This document shows positions 32,742 through 41,449 of a stretch of DNA of 64,000 nucleotides, one piece after another (position 1 is the first letter of the stretch; every line of letters starts with the position of its first letter). The stretch is from DASZZZ01 sp036260375 (GTDB lineage: Bacteria > Actinomycetota > CADDZG01 > WHSQ01), in assembly GCA_036260375.1 (NCBI GenBank), contig DASZZZ010000018.1, positions 1-64,000 of the forward strand, read 5' to 3'. The position numbers were made by a program, and so were the translations under genes. The notes beneath the pieces were generated by a model that was given only the letters and a program-made list of their open reading frames with translations, was not told where the DNA came from and did no database searches.

Positions 32742-33218
32742 ATGGCAACGGACAAGAAGGTGCCCCTCACCAAAGAGGCGTACGACCGGCTCAAGAGCGA
32801 GCTCGACTACCTCGAGGGCGAGGCGCGCGACAAGATCATTCGCGACATCGCGACCGCGCGCGCCCACGGCGACCTCAGCGAGAACGCGGAGTACCACGCC
32901 GCCAAGGACCAGCAGGGCCTGCAGGAGGCGCGCGTGCGCCAGCTGCGCGAGATGCTGGAGAGCGCCGAGATCATCCACAGCGAGGACGACGGCGTGGTCG
33001 CGCCGGGCAAGCTCGTAAGCATCCGTCACGCCGGCGACGACGAGATCGAGACGTACTTCCTCGGGCTGCGCGAGGAGAAGGGCGGCGACTACGACGTGTT
33101 GACGCCGGAGTCGCCGCTCGGCCGCGCGCTCGTCGGGCGCTCGGCGGGCGAGACCGTCGTCGCAGAGGTGCCCGCGGGGCGTCTCGAGGTCGAGATCGTC
33201 GAGGTCCGCGCGCGCTGA
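32742..33218 (+). CDS. greA: transcription elongation factor GreA
   Basis: A 158-residue GreA, which rescues backtracked RNA polymerase by stimulating transcript cleavage. Seen: VPLTKEAYDRLKSELDYLEG at the coiled-coil start, the acidic-tip motif ATARAHGDLSENAEYHAAKDQQG (catalytic Asp and Glu), and the C-terminal globular domain with ISPESPLG-like TPESPLGRALVGRSAGETV. Full length. Confidence 0.95.
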   Translation: MATDKKVPLTKEAYDRLKSELDYLEGEARDKIIRDIATARAHGDLSENAEYHAAKDQQGLQEARVRQLREMLESAEIIHSEDDGVVAPGKLVSIRHAGDDEIETYFLGLREEKGGDYDVLTPESPLGRALVGRSAGETVVAEVPAGRLEVEIVEVRAR

Positions 33219-33233
33219 GCGCGGCAACCGCGC
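33219..33233. terminator. short hairpin between convergent genes
   Basis: GCGCGG-CAA-CCGCGC forms a six-bp stem between the ends of greA and the amidohydrolase gene. It is short, so only a weak call. Confidence 0.35.
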
Positions 33234-33236
33234 GTA

Positions 33237-34304
33237 TCAGCGAACGCGGCGCCCGCCGCGCCACACCATGCGGACGAGCGTGAGCGCGCCGGCGTCCGCG
33301 TCGGCGTCGCCCTCCACTGCGACGACGTCGGCGTCGTAGCCGGGGGCGAGCACGCCCTTGCGCGCGAGCCCGAGGTACGCGGCGGCCTCGACGGTCGCCG
33401 ACGCGACGATCGCGCGCGGCGACATCGACGCGCGCGTCATCGCGTCGACCTCGCGCGCGTCGATGCCCGGCCCCGGCCCCTCGTTGCCGAGGTCGGTGCC
33501 GTAGACGACGCGCCCCCGGGCCGCGACGAAGCGCGCCACGTTGTCGCACGCGACGTCCTGGTCGTCGAAGCGCACCGAGAGCGTCGGCACGACGGTCATC
33601 CCGGCCGCGGCCATGCGTCGCACGGTCTCCTCGGGGATGCGCTCGGGACTCATCAGCATGTGGGCGAGCTCGTCGACGCCGGCGTCGAGCGCCTTGTCGA
33701 GCTCGTCGAGCCCGTGGACGTGTCCCGTCACGCGCGCGCCGCGGGCGTGGGCGGCGGCGACGATCGCGCCAAGGACGTCGCGCGGCAGCGTCGGACCCAC
33801 CGGCGGGTTGAGCGCGATCTTGACCACGCACGCCCCTTCGTCGAGGGTCGTCGCGACCGCGGCGCGCGCGTCGGCGGGCGTCGCGACCTCGCGGCCGCAT
33901 CCCGGTGGCGCCCACGCCGCGCGCGTCGGATAGCCGCCGGGCGCCGTCAGCATCGGTCCCGCGGCGAGCACGAGCGGGCCGTCGAACGACGCCGCGCGCG
34001 ACCGCCGCGCGAGGGCATGGATCTCCTCGGGCGGCCATGCGAGGTCGCGCGCCGTCGTGACGCCTCCGGCCACGACGTCGTGTGGGTCGGCGAAGGCGAT
34101 GTGCACGTGCGCGTCGACGAATCCCGGCAGCAGAGTGCAGCCGCGCGCGTCGACCACCTCCGCTCCGCGCGGCGGCGACGCCGCGATCGTCTCGACGCGT
34201 CCCCCGGACACGACGAGCGTCGCCGGCGCGACGCGCTCGAGGCGCGGACCTGCGAGCGCGGCGCGGGCGACGATCGCGACCCTGCGAGGGTCGTGGGCGT
34301 TCAT
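33237..34304 (-). CDS. amidohydrolase family protein
   Basis: A 355-residue metal-dependent amidohydrolase (imidazolonepropionase/prolidase-like branch). Seen: LLPGFVDAHVHIAFADP with the HxH metal ligands (near residue 65), GGVTTARDLAWP, VVKIALNPPVG with the bridging Lys, TGHVHGLDELDKALDAGVDELAHML with two further His ligands, VVYGTDLGNEGPG with the metal-site Asp, and KGVLAPGYDADVVAVEGD closing the beta-sandwich. Substrate not predicted. Confidence 0.88.
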   Translation of the reverse strand: MNAHDPRRVAIVARAALAGPRLERVAPATLVVSGGRVETIAASPPRGAEVVDARGCTLLPGFVDAHVHIAFADPHDVVAGGVTTARDLAWPPEEIHALARRSRAASFDGPLVLAAGPMLTAPGGYPTRAAWAPPGCGREVATPADARAAVATTLDEGACVVKIALNPPVGPTLPRDVLGAIVAAAHARGARVTGHVHGLDELDKALDAGVDELAHMLMSPERIPEETVRRMAAAGMTVVPTLSVRFDDQDVACDNVARFVAARGRVVYGTDLGNEGPGPGIDAREVDAMTRASMSPRAIVASATVEAAAYLGLARKGVLAPGYDADVVAVEGDADADAGALTLVRMVWRGGRRVR

Positions 34305-34476
34305 CGGACTCGCGTCATGGCAGAACTCTCCACGTCAAGTAACGTATCGGTGGTACGTCGCGCGCGGAGCCGGCACGCCGCCTCCGCAGGACGCGCCGGC
34401 CGGCACGGAGAAACGTATCGCCGCGCGACGCGTCGGACGTCGGTGCCGAGAGCCGCGAGACGAGGGGTGAAGCTGG

Positions 34477-34818
34477 ATGGAGCCGAACGAGGTCGTCTGG
34501 GAAGGCAGGATCGGGTCGACACCGCTGCGCGTCGGCGTGCCGCACGCCGGGCGCATCATCGCGGAGTGGGACTCGCCCCAGGGCTCTCGCCACAAGGTCG
34601 CCAACTCGATGGAGGAGTTCGAGCGCGCGGTGCTGTTCCAGCTGCTCGTGAGCGCCGGTGAGGAGGACGACAGCGCGACGCGCGAGGTCGTCGCCGCGGT
34701 CGAGAAGGCGCAGGCGGAGCGGCCGCGCCCGGCGCCGTCTCCCGGCAGCGAACGGCGGCGCACCAACCCGCGCGCGCGCCAGCACCGGCGCTCGCGCCGG
34801 CCCCCGCGCCGTCGCTGA
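34477..34818 (+). CDS. hypothetical protein with basic tail
   Basis: A 113-residue protein, not recognised. The first 75 residues (IGSTPLRVGVPHAGRIIAEW, HKVANSMEEFERAVLFQLLV) read as a small alpha/beta domain; residues 85-113 are almost wholly Arg, Pro and Ser, a possible nucleic-acid-binding tail. Stands alone between the amidohydrolase and the GMC oxidoreductase. Confidence 0.6.
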   Translation: MEPNEVVWEGRIGSTPLRVGVPHAGRIIAEWDSPQGSRHKVANSMEEFERAVLFQLLVSAGEEDDSATREVVAAVEKAQAERPRPAPSPGSERRRTNPRARQHRRSRRPPRRR

Positions 34819-34866
34819 CGCGCGCGTAGGCGCGACCCGTAGCTGGCGGCGCCCGCGGCGCTGGGC

Positions 34867-34872
34867 GACAAT
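34867..34872 (+). promoter_or_regulatory. leaderless -10 box of GMC oxidoreductase gene
   Basis: GACAAT ends six bases before the ATG at 34879; no Shine-Dalgarno sequence is seen. Confidence 0.4.
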
Positions 34873-34878
34873 CGGCCG

Positions 34879-36798
34879 ATGCCGTCGGACTCCCCGGGTC
34901 TGCGCGCCGCCGAGCGCACCGTCGCGGCGCTCGCGCGCGGCGTCCTCGGCGACGGCTACGCGCCCGAGGTCACGGCTCGCACGCTCGCCGCGCTCGAGGG
35001 CGTGGCGTGCCGCTCGGAGCGCGCTCAGGTCCTCAACGCGCTGCGCGCCCTCGACACGCGCGCCGGCGCGCTCGTGCTGACCGGCCGCCCGGTGCCGGTG
35101 TCGTGGCTGGCGCCGTCGGAGGCGGAGGCGGTCGTGCAGCGGTGGCAGCGCAGCGCGGTCGCGCCGCTGCGTCGCCTCGCCGCGGTCGTCACGTCGCTCG
35201 CGCTGACGTCCCTCTACGGGCATCCCGGGCCCGAGTGGGACCGCATCGGCTATCCCGGCCCCCTCGGTCCGCCGCCCGAGACGCCGCGCCGCCTCGACGT
35301 CGTGGAGATCGAGCGCAACGAGCGGATCACGTGCGACGTCGTCGTCGTCGGGTCGGGCGCCGGCGGCGGGTGCGCGGCGGCGGTGCTCGCGGCCGCGGGG
35401 CTCGACGTCGTCGTGGTCGAGAAGGGCGGCTACCGCGCCGAGCGCGACTTCACCCACGTCGAGGCCGACGCGACGCGCGACCTCTATCTCTACGGGATGA
35501 CGCTGGCGACGACGGACCTCGCATGCCGCATCATCGCCGGGTCGACGGTCGGCGGCGGGACCGTCGTCAACTACACGACGTCGCTGCGGACGCCGCCGTT
35601 CGTTCTCGACGAGTGGCGACGCGTCAGCGGCGTCGACGCGTTCACGTCCGGCGAGTTCGACGCCGCCCTCGACGCGGTGTCGCGGCGGCTGGGCGTCAAT
35701 ACCGACTCGAGCGCCGCGTCGCGCCGCGACGAGGTGATGGAGCAGGGGCTGGAGAAGCTCGGGTGGCACGTCGACACGCTGCCCCGCGCGGTGCGCGGGT
35801 GCACGCAGGACGAGGCGTGCGGCTACTGCGGCTTGGGCTGTCGCATCGGCGCCAAGCAGTCGTCCATGCGAACGTTTCTCGAGGACGCCGCCGCCGCCGG
35901 GGCGCGCATCTTCGCGGGAGCCGACGCGCGCCGGATCGTCGTGTCCGAGGACCGCGCCGCGGGCGTGGTCGCGCGCCGCGGCCGTCACCGGCTCACCGTG
36001 CACGCGCGCGCCGTGGTCGTCGCCGCGGGCGCGATCGAGACGCCGGCGCTGCTGCTGCGCTCGGGTCTGCGCGGGCAGGTCGGACGCAACCTGCACCTGC
36101 ACCCGGGCACCGCGGCGTTCGGCGTGTTCGACGACGACGTGCGCGTGTGGGAGGGCACGCTCCAGGCGCGCTACTCGCACGAGCAGCGCGACCGCGACGG
36201 CGGCTACGGGCCGATCTTCGAGACCGTGCCGGTGCATCCGGGCGCCGGCTCGGCGGCGCTGCCGTGGACCTCGGCCGCCGGGCATCGCGCCCTGATGGAG
36301 CGCTTCGGCAAGATCTCGTTCTGCGCGGTGCTGCCGCGCGACGAGAGCGCAGGCCGCGTGACGCTCGGGCGCGACGGAAGCCCGCGCGTGTCCTACGTCC
36401 TCGGCCCCGGGGACCGCCGCCGCATCGCCGACGGGGTCGTGGCGGCGGGCAAGGTGATGGAGGCGGCCGGCGCGCGCGAGGTGCGCTCGCCCCACTCGCC
36501 GCCGGTCGTCTACGTGCCCGGGCCCCCCGGGGCGCACGAGCGCTGGGCCGAGGACACGCGCCGCGCCGGGTACGCAGCGGGCGTGACGTTCTTCTCGTAC
36601 CACCAGATGGGCTCGTGCCGCATGGGCGTCGACCCGGCGACGTCGGCGATCGACGCGCACCACGAGAGCCACGAGCTGCGGGGCCTCTACGTCATGGACG
36701 CGTCGGCGTTCCCGACCGCGTCCGGGGTCAACCCGATGCTGACGATCTACGGCCTCGCGCACCGCGCCGCCGCCGGTCTCGCCCGCCGCCTGTCGTAG
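34879..36798 (+). CDS. GMC family FAD oxidoreductase, long-chain alcohol oxidase-like
   Basis: A 639-residue GMC enzyme that oxidises alcohols with FAD. An N-terminal helical region (residues 1-140, LRAAERTVAALARGVLGDGYAP) is like that of long-chain fatty alcohol oxidases. Seen: VVVGSGAGGGCAAAVLAAAGLDVVVVEKGG (FAD motif), STVGGGTVVNYTTSLRTP (GMC signature 1), CGYCGLGCRIGAKQSSMRTFLEDA, GAIETPALLLRSG (signature 2), and the C-terminal HQMGSCRMGVDP with VMDASAFPTASGVNPMLTIYGLAHRAA. Soluble, no signal peptide. Confidence 0.9.
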   Translation: MPSDSPGLRAAERTVAALARGVLGDGYAPEVTARTLAALEGVACRSERAQVLNALRALDTRAGALVLTGRPVPVSWLAPSEAEAVVQRWQRSAVAPLRRLAAVVTSLALTSLYGHPGPEWDRIGYPGPLGPPPETPRRLDVVEIERNERITCDVVVVGSGAGGGCAAAVLAAAGLDVVVVEKGGYRAERDFTHVEADATRDLYLYGMTLATTDLACRIIAGSTVGGGTVVNYTTSLRTPPFVLDEWRRVSGVDAFTSGEFDAALDAVSRRLGVNTDSSAASRRDEVMEQGLEKLGWHVDTLPRAVRGCTQDEACGYCGLGCRIGAKQSSMRTFLEDAAAAGARIFAGADARRIVVSEDRAAGVVARRGRHRLTVHARAVVVAAGAIETPALLLRSGLRGQVGRNLHLHPGTAAFGVFDDDVRVWEGTLQARYSHEQRDRDGGYGPIFETVPVHPGAGSAALPWTSAAGHRALMERFGKISFCAVLPRDESAGRVTLGRDGSPRVSYVLGPGDRRRIADGVVAAGKVMEAAGAREVRSPHSPPVVYVPGPPGAHERWAEDTRRAGYAAGVTFFSYHQMGSCRMGVDPATSAIDAHHESHELRGLYVMDASAFPTASGVNPMLTIYGLAHRAAAGLARRLS

Positions 36799-36810
36799 CG
36801 GCGCGCGCCG

Positions 36811-36839
36811 TTGCGCGCTAACAATGACACCGATATAGT
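36811..36839 (+). promoter_or_regulatory. sigma-70-type promoter of the liv-like operon
   Basis: TTGCGC (36811-36816) and TATAGT (36834-36839) are separated by 17 bases, the optimum. Transcription should begin near 36846, leaving a leader of about 79 bases before the GTG. Confidence 0.75.
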
Positions 36840-36924
36840 TAAGTCCTCGGTTACGGGGGGGTTTCCGTCGGATGGCGCGGTCGCCGCGCGCGCTCCGGCG
36901 GCGCCGTGCACGAAGGGGGATGAC

Positions 36925-38073
36925 GTGCGATCTGTGCGCTTCGTCGACGCTATTCGCCCCGCCGCCCTTCTCGTCGCGCTGACGCTCACCGCCGCGTGCG
37001 CGTCGAGCGCCAGCGGCGAAGGCGACGAGTCGCCCGCCGCCTCGGGCGGGCCGTTGAAGATCGGGATCCTCGCGTCGCTCAGCGGCAACCTCGCCGAGGA
37101 CGGCACCGCGTACGTCGACGCCGCGCGCGCCGCGATAGAGGCGATGGAGAACGACGTCGGGCGCGACGTCGAGATCTCCGTGTACGACGAACGCAGCGAG
37201 ACCACCGAAGCCGTCAGCGGGACTCGCCGCCTCGTCGACAGCGCGCGTGTCGACATCCTGCTGTCCGGGCTGACCAGCGGCAACTTCCTCGCAACGCGCC
37301 AGGTCGTCGACCGCGCCGACATACCGGTGCTCACCACCGCGACCGCGCCGGAGGTGCTCGAGGACAACCCCGGCTCGATCTTCCGCATCTCACAACCGCT
37401 GCCGGACCGCATCGAGGACAACGTCCGCTTCGTGGTCGACGAGCTCGACGCGCGCAGCGTCGCGTTCCTCCAGGTGAACGACGAGGTGCAGCGCGTGTTC
37501 GCCGACGGCGCCAAGGAGCTGCTCGACGAGGACGGCGTCGACGTCGTCTCCGAGCAGTACTTCCAGTACACCGACAACGACTTCAGCCCGTACCTGAGCC
37601 GCCTGGCGCAGGCGGACGCGGACGTGACGTTCCTCGGAGGCGAGGTCACGCAGTGCGCGACGATCCTCGAGCAGGCGCGCGCCGCCGGCGTCGAGACGGT
37701 CTTCGTGCTGCCGACGGCGGCGTCGTCGTCGGACTTCCTCGAGTCGTTCGGCGACGTCGCCGAGGGCACCTACGTCCAGACCATCTACGCCCCCGGCACC
37801 GTGGCGTCGGCGGAGGGACGGCGCTTCGAGGACCTCGCGCGCGAGCACGGGTTCCCGCTGTCGTACTTCTCCGTCGTCGGGTACTCGGAGGCGACGATCG
37901 CGATGGAGGCCGTCGCCCGCGCCGGATCGGACGGCGACGTCGTCGAGGAGCTCGCCGGCGGGACGTTCGACACGCCGCTGGGGCGCGTCGAGTTCGACGA
38001 CGACGGCCAGGCGGTCGTCGACGGCATCGTCGCGCGCATCGACGGCGGGCGCTACGTCGAGGTCTCCGAGTAG
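36925..38073 (+). CDS. branched-chain amino acid-type ABC substrate-binding lipoprotein
   Basis: A 382-residue type I periplasmic-binding protein (LivJ/AmiC fold). The lipobox LTAAC follows a hydrophobic signal (residues 10-28), so it is lipid-anchored. Seen: IGILASLSGNLAEDGTAYVDAARAAIEAM, YDERSETTEAVSGTRRLVDSARVDILLSG, VPVLTTATAPEV-like IPVLTTATAPEVLEDNP, and VTFLGGEVTQCATILEQARAAG. GTG start with AAGGGGGA upstream. First gene of livJHMGF-like operon; ligand may be an amino acid, amide or urea-like compound. Confidence 0.88.
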   Translation: MRSVRFVDAIRPAALLVALTLTAACASSASGEGDESPAASGGPLKIGILASLSGNLAEDGTAYVDAARAAIEAMENDVGRDVEISVYDERSETTEAVSGTRRLVDSARVDILLSGLTSGNFLATRQVVDRADIPVLTTATAPEVLEDNPGSIFRISQPLPDRIEDNVRFVVDELDARSVAFLQVNDEVQRVFADGAKELLDEDGVDVVSEQYFQYTDNDFSPYLSRLAQADADVTFLGGEVTQCATILEQARAAGVETVFVLPTAASSSDFLESFGDVAEGTYVQTIYAPGTVASAEGRRFEDLAREHGFPLSYFSVVGYSEATIAMEAVARAGSDGDVVEELAGGTFDTPLGRVEFDDDGQAVVDGIVARIDGGRYVEVSE

Positions 38074-38097
38074 GGACGGCGGCGGCCGGTCACGCGC

Positions 38098-38958
38098 ATG
38101 GGCGAGGTCCTCGGACAGGCGGTCACCGCGCTCACCCTGTCGGGCGTCTACGCCCTCATCGCGGTCGGCTTCACGATGGTGTTCGGCATCGCGCGCGTGA
38201 CCAACTTCGCGCACGGCCACCTCTACATGGCCGGCGCGGTGGGGACGTGGGCGCTCACCGATCGGCTCGGGTGGCCGTACGCGCTCGCGCTGTCGGGGGC
38301 CGCGCTCGCGGTGGGGGCCGCGAGCGTCCCGCTGCTGCGCGTGGCGACGGGGCGCGTCGGCCGCGTCGCCGACGACGCCGGGATGCTCGGGACCATAGGC
38401 ATGGGGCTCGTCCTGCAGCACGCGGCGTTCCTCACGTTCGGGGGCGCGCCGCGCTCGATCGACCCGCCGTTCGACGGCGTCATCCGCCTCGGCCCGGTCA
38501 CGACGACGCCGCAGCGGCTGCTCGTGCTGGCGATCTCCGTCGGGCTCGTCGCGCTCCTCGCCGTGCTGGTGGCGCGCACCGCGTGGGGCCGCTCGCTGCG
38601 CGCCGTGTCGCAGGACCCCGACCTCGCGCGCGCGTCGGGCATCGAGCCGGCGAACGTGCGCCTCGCGACCTACTTCGTGAGCGGTGCGCTCGCCGCCGTA
38701 GCCGGCGGGCTCATCGGGCCGATCCTGTCGGTGTCGACCGCGATGGGCACGCCGGCGTTGTTCAAGGCGTTCGTCGTCGTCGTCATCGGCGGGCTCGGAA
38801 ACGTGCGCGGCGCCATCGCGGGGGCGCTCGCGATCGGCTTCGCCGAGGTCTTCGGCAGCATCTACGTGTCGAGCGCGTACCGCGACGGCTACGCGTACGC
38901 GATCCTGCTGCTCGCCATCGCTCTGCGGGCGCGGCGCGCCGAGGTCGGCGTCGCATGA
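38098..38958 (+). CDS. livH: branched-chain amino acid-type ABC permease (LivH-like)
   Basis: A 286-residue membrane permease with about eight spans. Seen: TLSGVYALIAVGFTMVFGIARVTNFAHGHLYMAGA (family start), LRAVSQDPDLARASGIEPANVRLATYFVSGALAAVAGGLIGPI (the EAA-like loop), VVVIGGLGNVRGAIAGALAIGFAEVFG. It forms the membrane pore with LivM. Its stop overlaps the livM start in ATGA. Confidence 0.93.
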   Translation: MGEVLGQAVTALTLSGVYALIAVGFTMVFGIARVTNFAHGHLYMAGAVGTWALTDRLGWPYALALSGAALAVGAASVPLLRVATGRVGRVADDAGMLGTIGMGLVLQHAAFLTFGGAPRSIDPPFDGVIRLGPVTTTPQRLLVLAISVGLVALLAVLVARTAWGRSLRAVSQDPDLARASGIEPANVRLATYFVSGALAAVAGGLIGPILSVSTAMGTPALFKAFVVVVIGGLGNVRGAIAGALAIGFAEVFGSIYVSSAYRDGYAYAILLLAIALRARRAEVGVA

Positions 38959-39983
38959 GCGACGACCGCCCGTTCGGCGCGCGCGCGTGGCTCTACGGCG
39001 GTGCCGCGGCCGCGCTGTCGTGCTTCCCGCTCGTCGTGGGCGACCCGTTCTGGCTGTCGGTCGGAACGCTCACGATGCTCGCCGCGCTCGGGGCGGTCGG
39101 CATGGTGGTGATCCTCGGCTACGGCGGCTACGTCGCGCTCGGCCAGGTCGCGTTCGGCGGTGTCGCGGCGTATGCGACGACGATCCTGCAGGAGCGCGCC
39201 GGGATCCCGCTCGCGCTCGCGGTCGTCGTCGCGACGGCGGGCGCGATGGCGGTCGCCGCATTGACCGGCGTCGCGCTGCTGCGCCTGCGCGGCATCTACT
39301 TCGCGGCCGCGACGTTCGCGCTCGCCGAGCTGGCGCGCCTCGTGGCCCTCAACTGGACGCCCGTGACGAACGGACAGATCGGGATGGTCGTCCCGGCCGA
39401 GGGCCGTGCGCGGCTCCCGGGCGCGACCGTGCTCGAGGGCGTCCTGATACCGGCCGCCGCCGACTACTACGTCGCGCTCGCGTCGTTCGCCGCGGCGGCG
39501 GCCGTGACGGTCGTCTACGGCCGCTCACGCGACGGGCGCGCGCTCGTGGCGCTGCGGGACAACGAGCGCGTCGCGCAGACCGCGGGGATACGGCCGACCG
39601 CGACGCGCGTGGGCGCGTTCGTGCTCGCCGCCGCGCTCGCCGCGGTGTGGGGCGTGATGGTTGCGCGCTTCAACGGGCTCGTCGATCCGCAGTCGATGGG
39701 CGTCGAGCGAACCGTGCTGCTGCTGACGATCGCGATCGTCGGCGGTGCGCGCTCCGTGCTCGGCGCACTCGTCGGCGCTGCCGTCGTGACCGTCGTGCCC
39801 GAGGTGCTGCAAGTCGCGGTCGCGTACCGCCCGCTGCTGTACGGCGCGTTGCTGGTCGTGTTCGCGACGCGGGCGCCGGAGGGCGTCGCGGGATGGGTCG
39901 AGCGGGCCGTGCGCCGGCGCCGGGCGCGCGCCGCGCCGGTCGCGGCCGCGGCGGCCCCCGCGCGCGAGCGGGGGGCGGCGTGA
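38955..39983 (+). CDS. livM: branched-chain amino acid-type ABC permease (LivM-like)
   Basis: A 342-residue permease with about nine spans. Seen: GYGGYVALGQVAFGGVAAYATTIL (family start), LRLRGIYFAAATFALAELARLVALNWTPVTNGQIG, RALVALRDNERVAQTAGIRPTATRVGAFVLAAALA, and IVGGARSVLGALVGAAVV. Ends in an Ala/Arg-rich tail. Overlaps livG by four bases (GTGA). Confidence 0.93.
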   Translation: MSDDRPFGARAWLYGGAAAALSCFPLVVGDPFWLSVGTLTMLAALGAVGMVVILGYGGYVALGQVAFGGVAAYATTILQERAGIPLALAVVVATAGAMAVAALTGVALLRLRGIYFAAATFALAELARLVALNWTPVTNGQIGMVVPAEGRARLPGATVLEGVLIPAAADYYVALASFAAAAAVTVVYGRSRDGRALVALRDNERVAQTAGIRPTATRVGAFVLAAALAAVWGVMVARFNGLVDPQSMGVERTVLLLTIAIVGGARSVLGALVGAAVVTVVPEVLQVAVAYRPLLYGALLVVFATRAPEGVAGWVERAVRRRRARAAPVAAAAAPARERGAA

Positions 39984-40755
39984 GCGCCGGCCTGCGGGCC
40001 CGCGGGCTCGCGCGGCGCTTCGGCGGCGTGCACGCGGTGCGCGACGTGTCGCTCGACGTCGCGCCCGGAGAGGTGGTCGGCCTGATCGGCCCGAACGGCG
40101 CCGGCAAGTCGACCGTCGTCAACCTCCTCCACGGGTCGCTGCGCGCAGACGGGGGCCGCGTGTGGCTCGACGACGAGGACGTGACGACACTGCCCCCGCA
40201 CGAGCGGTCGCGCCGCGGGCTCGTGCGGACGTTCCAGTCGAGCGTCACGTTCCCGTCCCTGACGGCCCTCGACGCAGTCGCCGCCGGTCTCACCGTCTCG
40301 GCGCGCGACTCCTTGGCGCTGTGGCTGCGCGCGCCTCGGCGCGCCGCGGTCGAGCGCGCGGGCGTGCGCACGCGCGCGCGCTCCGTGCTCGACGACGTCG
40401 GCCTCGGCCGCGTGCCGCTCGACGTCCCCGTCGCGACGCTGCCGCCGGCGGTCAACCGGATGCTCGGTCTCGCGATCGCGCTCGCGGTGCGGCCGCGCGT
40501 GCTGCTGCTGGACGAGCCGTGCGCGGGGCTCGGCGCAGCCGAGCGCGACCTCCTGACGGCCACGGCGAGGCGACTCGCCGGCGACGGCGTCGGCGTGCTG
40601 GTGATCGATCACGACGTGCGCGTCATCATGCGCGCGTGCGACCGAGTCGTCGTCCTCAACGAGGGCGCGGTCATCGCGACGGGACGCCGCCCGACGTCCG
40701 CGGCGACGAGCGCGTCCGCAAGGCGTACCTCGGGGACGACGATGCTCGCGCTTGA
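39980..40755 (+). CDS. livG: LivG-like ABC ATPase with one-base frameshift and atypical signature motif
   Basis: The frame opens with LARRFGGVHAVRDVSLDVAPGEVVGLIGPNGAGKST (Walker A), HERSRRGLVRTFQ (Q-loop), VLLLDEPCAGLG (Walker B) and VLVIDHDVRVIMRACDRVVVLNEGAVIA. The ABC signature reads LPPAVNRMLG rather than LSxGQ. After VIATG the frame is lost: the family ending (PPDVRGDERVRKAYLGDD) continues in the +1 frame from 40684 to a TGA at 40753-40755. One base is missing near a GGG run at 40681-40683. Without correction the frame reads on into livF, giving an apparent fusion. Confidence 0.8.
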
Positions 40756-41449
40756 CGGTGTCGTCGCCGGCTACGAGGGCGTGCCCGTGGTCGGCCCCCT
40801 CGACATGCGCGTCCCGGCCCGCACCACGGTCGCGATAGTCGGCGCCAACGGCGCCGGCAAGACGACCGTGCTCCACGCGATCGCGGGGCTCGTCCCGGTC
40901 ATGTCCGGGACGATCTCGCTCGAGGGGCGCGCGCTGCAGTCGCTCCGCGCGTCGGCGCGCGCGCGATCGGGCGTCGGCTACGCGCTGGAGGGCCACCGCG
41001 TGTTCCCCGAGATGACCGTGCAGGAGAACCTGCTCGCGGGCCTGCCGCGCGCGGTGCTGCGCGATCCGCGCGCGCTCGACGAGTGCTTCGAGCTGTTCCC
41101 CGCCCTCGCCACGCGCCGGTCGCAGCTCGCGGGCTCGCTCAGCGGCGGCGAACGGCAAATGCTCGCGCTCGCGCGCGTGCTCGCGCGCCGCCCCGACATC
41201 GTGCTGCTCGACGAGCCGTCGCTCGGGCTCGCGCCGATGCTCGTGGCCGCGGTGTTCGACTCGATCGCGGCGCTGGCGCGGTCGGGGCGCACGATCCTCG
41301 TCGCGGAGCAGAACGCGGAGCGCGCGCTGTCGGTCGCCGACCACGCGTACGTGCTCGAGCTCGGGCGCGTCGTGGCCGAGGGCCCGCCCGACGAGCTGCG
41401 CGCCGGCGACGCGCTGACGACGGCGTACCTCGGCGGCGAACGCGCCTAA
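40742..41449 (+). CDS. livF: LivF-like ABC ATPase
   Basis: A 235-residue ATPase, full length for LivF. Seen: VVAGYEGVPVVGPLDMRVPARTTVAIVGANGAGKTTVLHAIAG (Walker A), VGYALEGHRVFPEMTVQENLLAG (Q-loop region), LSGGERQMLALARVLARRPDIVLLDEPSLGLAP (signature and Walker B). It begins 14 bases before the corrected livG stop. The TAA stop overlaps the stop of the convergent hydrolase gene. Confidence 0.93.
   Translation: MLALDGVVAGYEGVPVVGPLDMRVPARTTVAIVGANGAGKTTVLHAIAGLVPVMSGTISLEGRALQSLRASARARSGVGYALEGHRVFPEMTVQENLLAGLPRAVLRDPRALDECFELFPALATRRSQLAGSLSGGERQMLALARVLARRPDIVLLDEPSLGLAPMLVAAVFDSIAALARSGRTILVAEQNAERALSVADHAYVLELGRVVAEGPPDELRAGDALTTAYLGGERA

Noticed and set aside
39980..41449. A natural LivG-LivF fusion protein
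   Set aside because: The LivG family C-terminus is intact in the +1 frame and ends 14 bases inside livF, so a one-base indel explains the open frame better.
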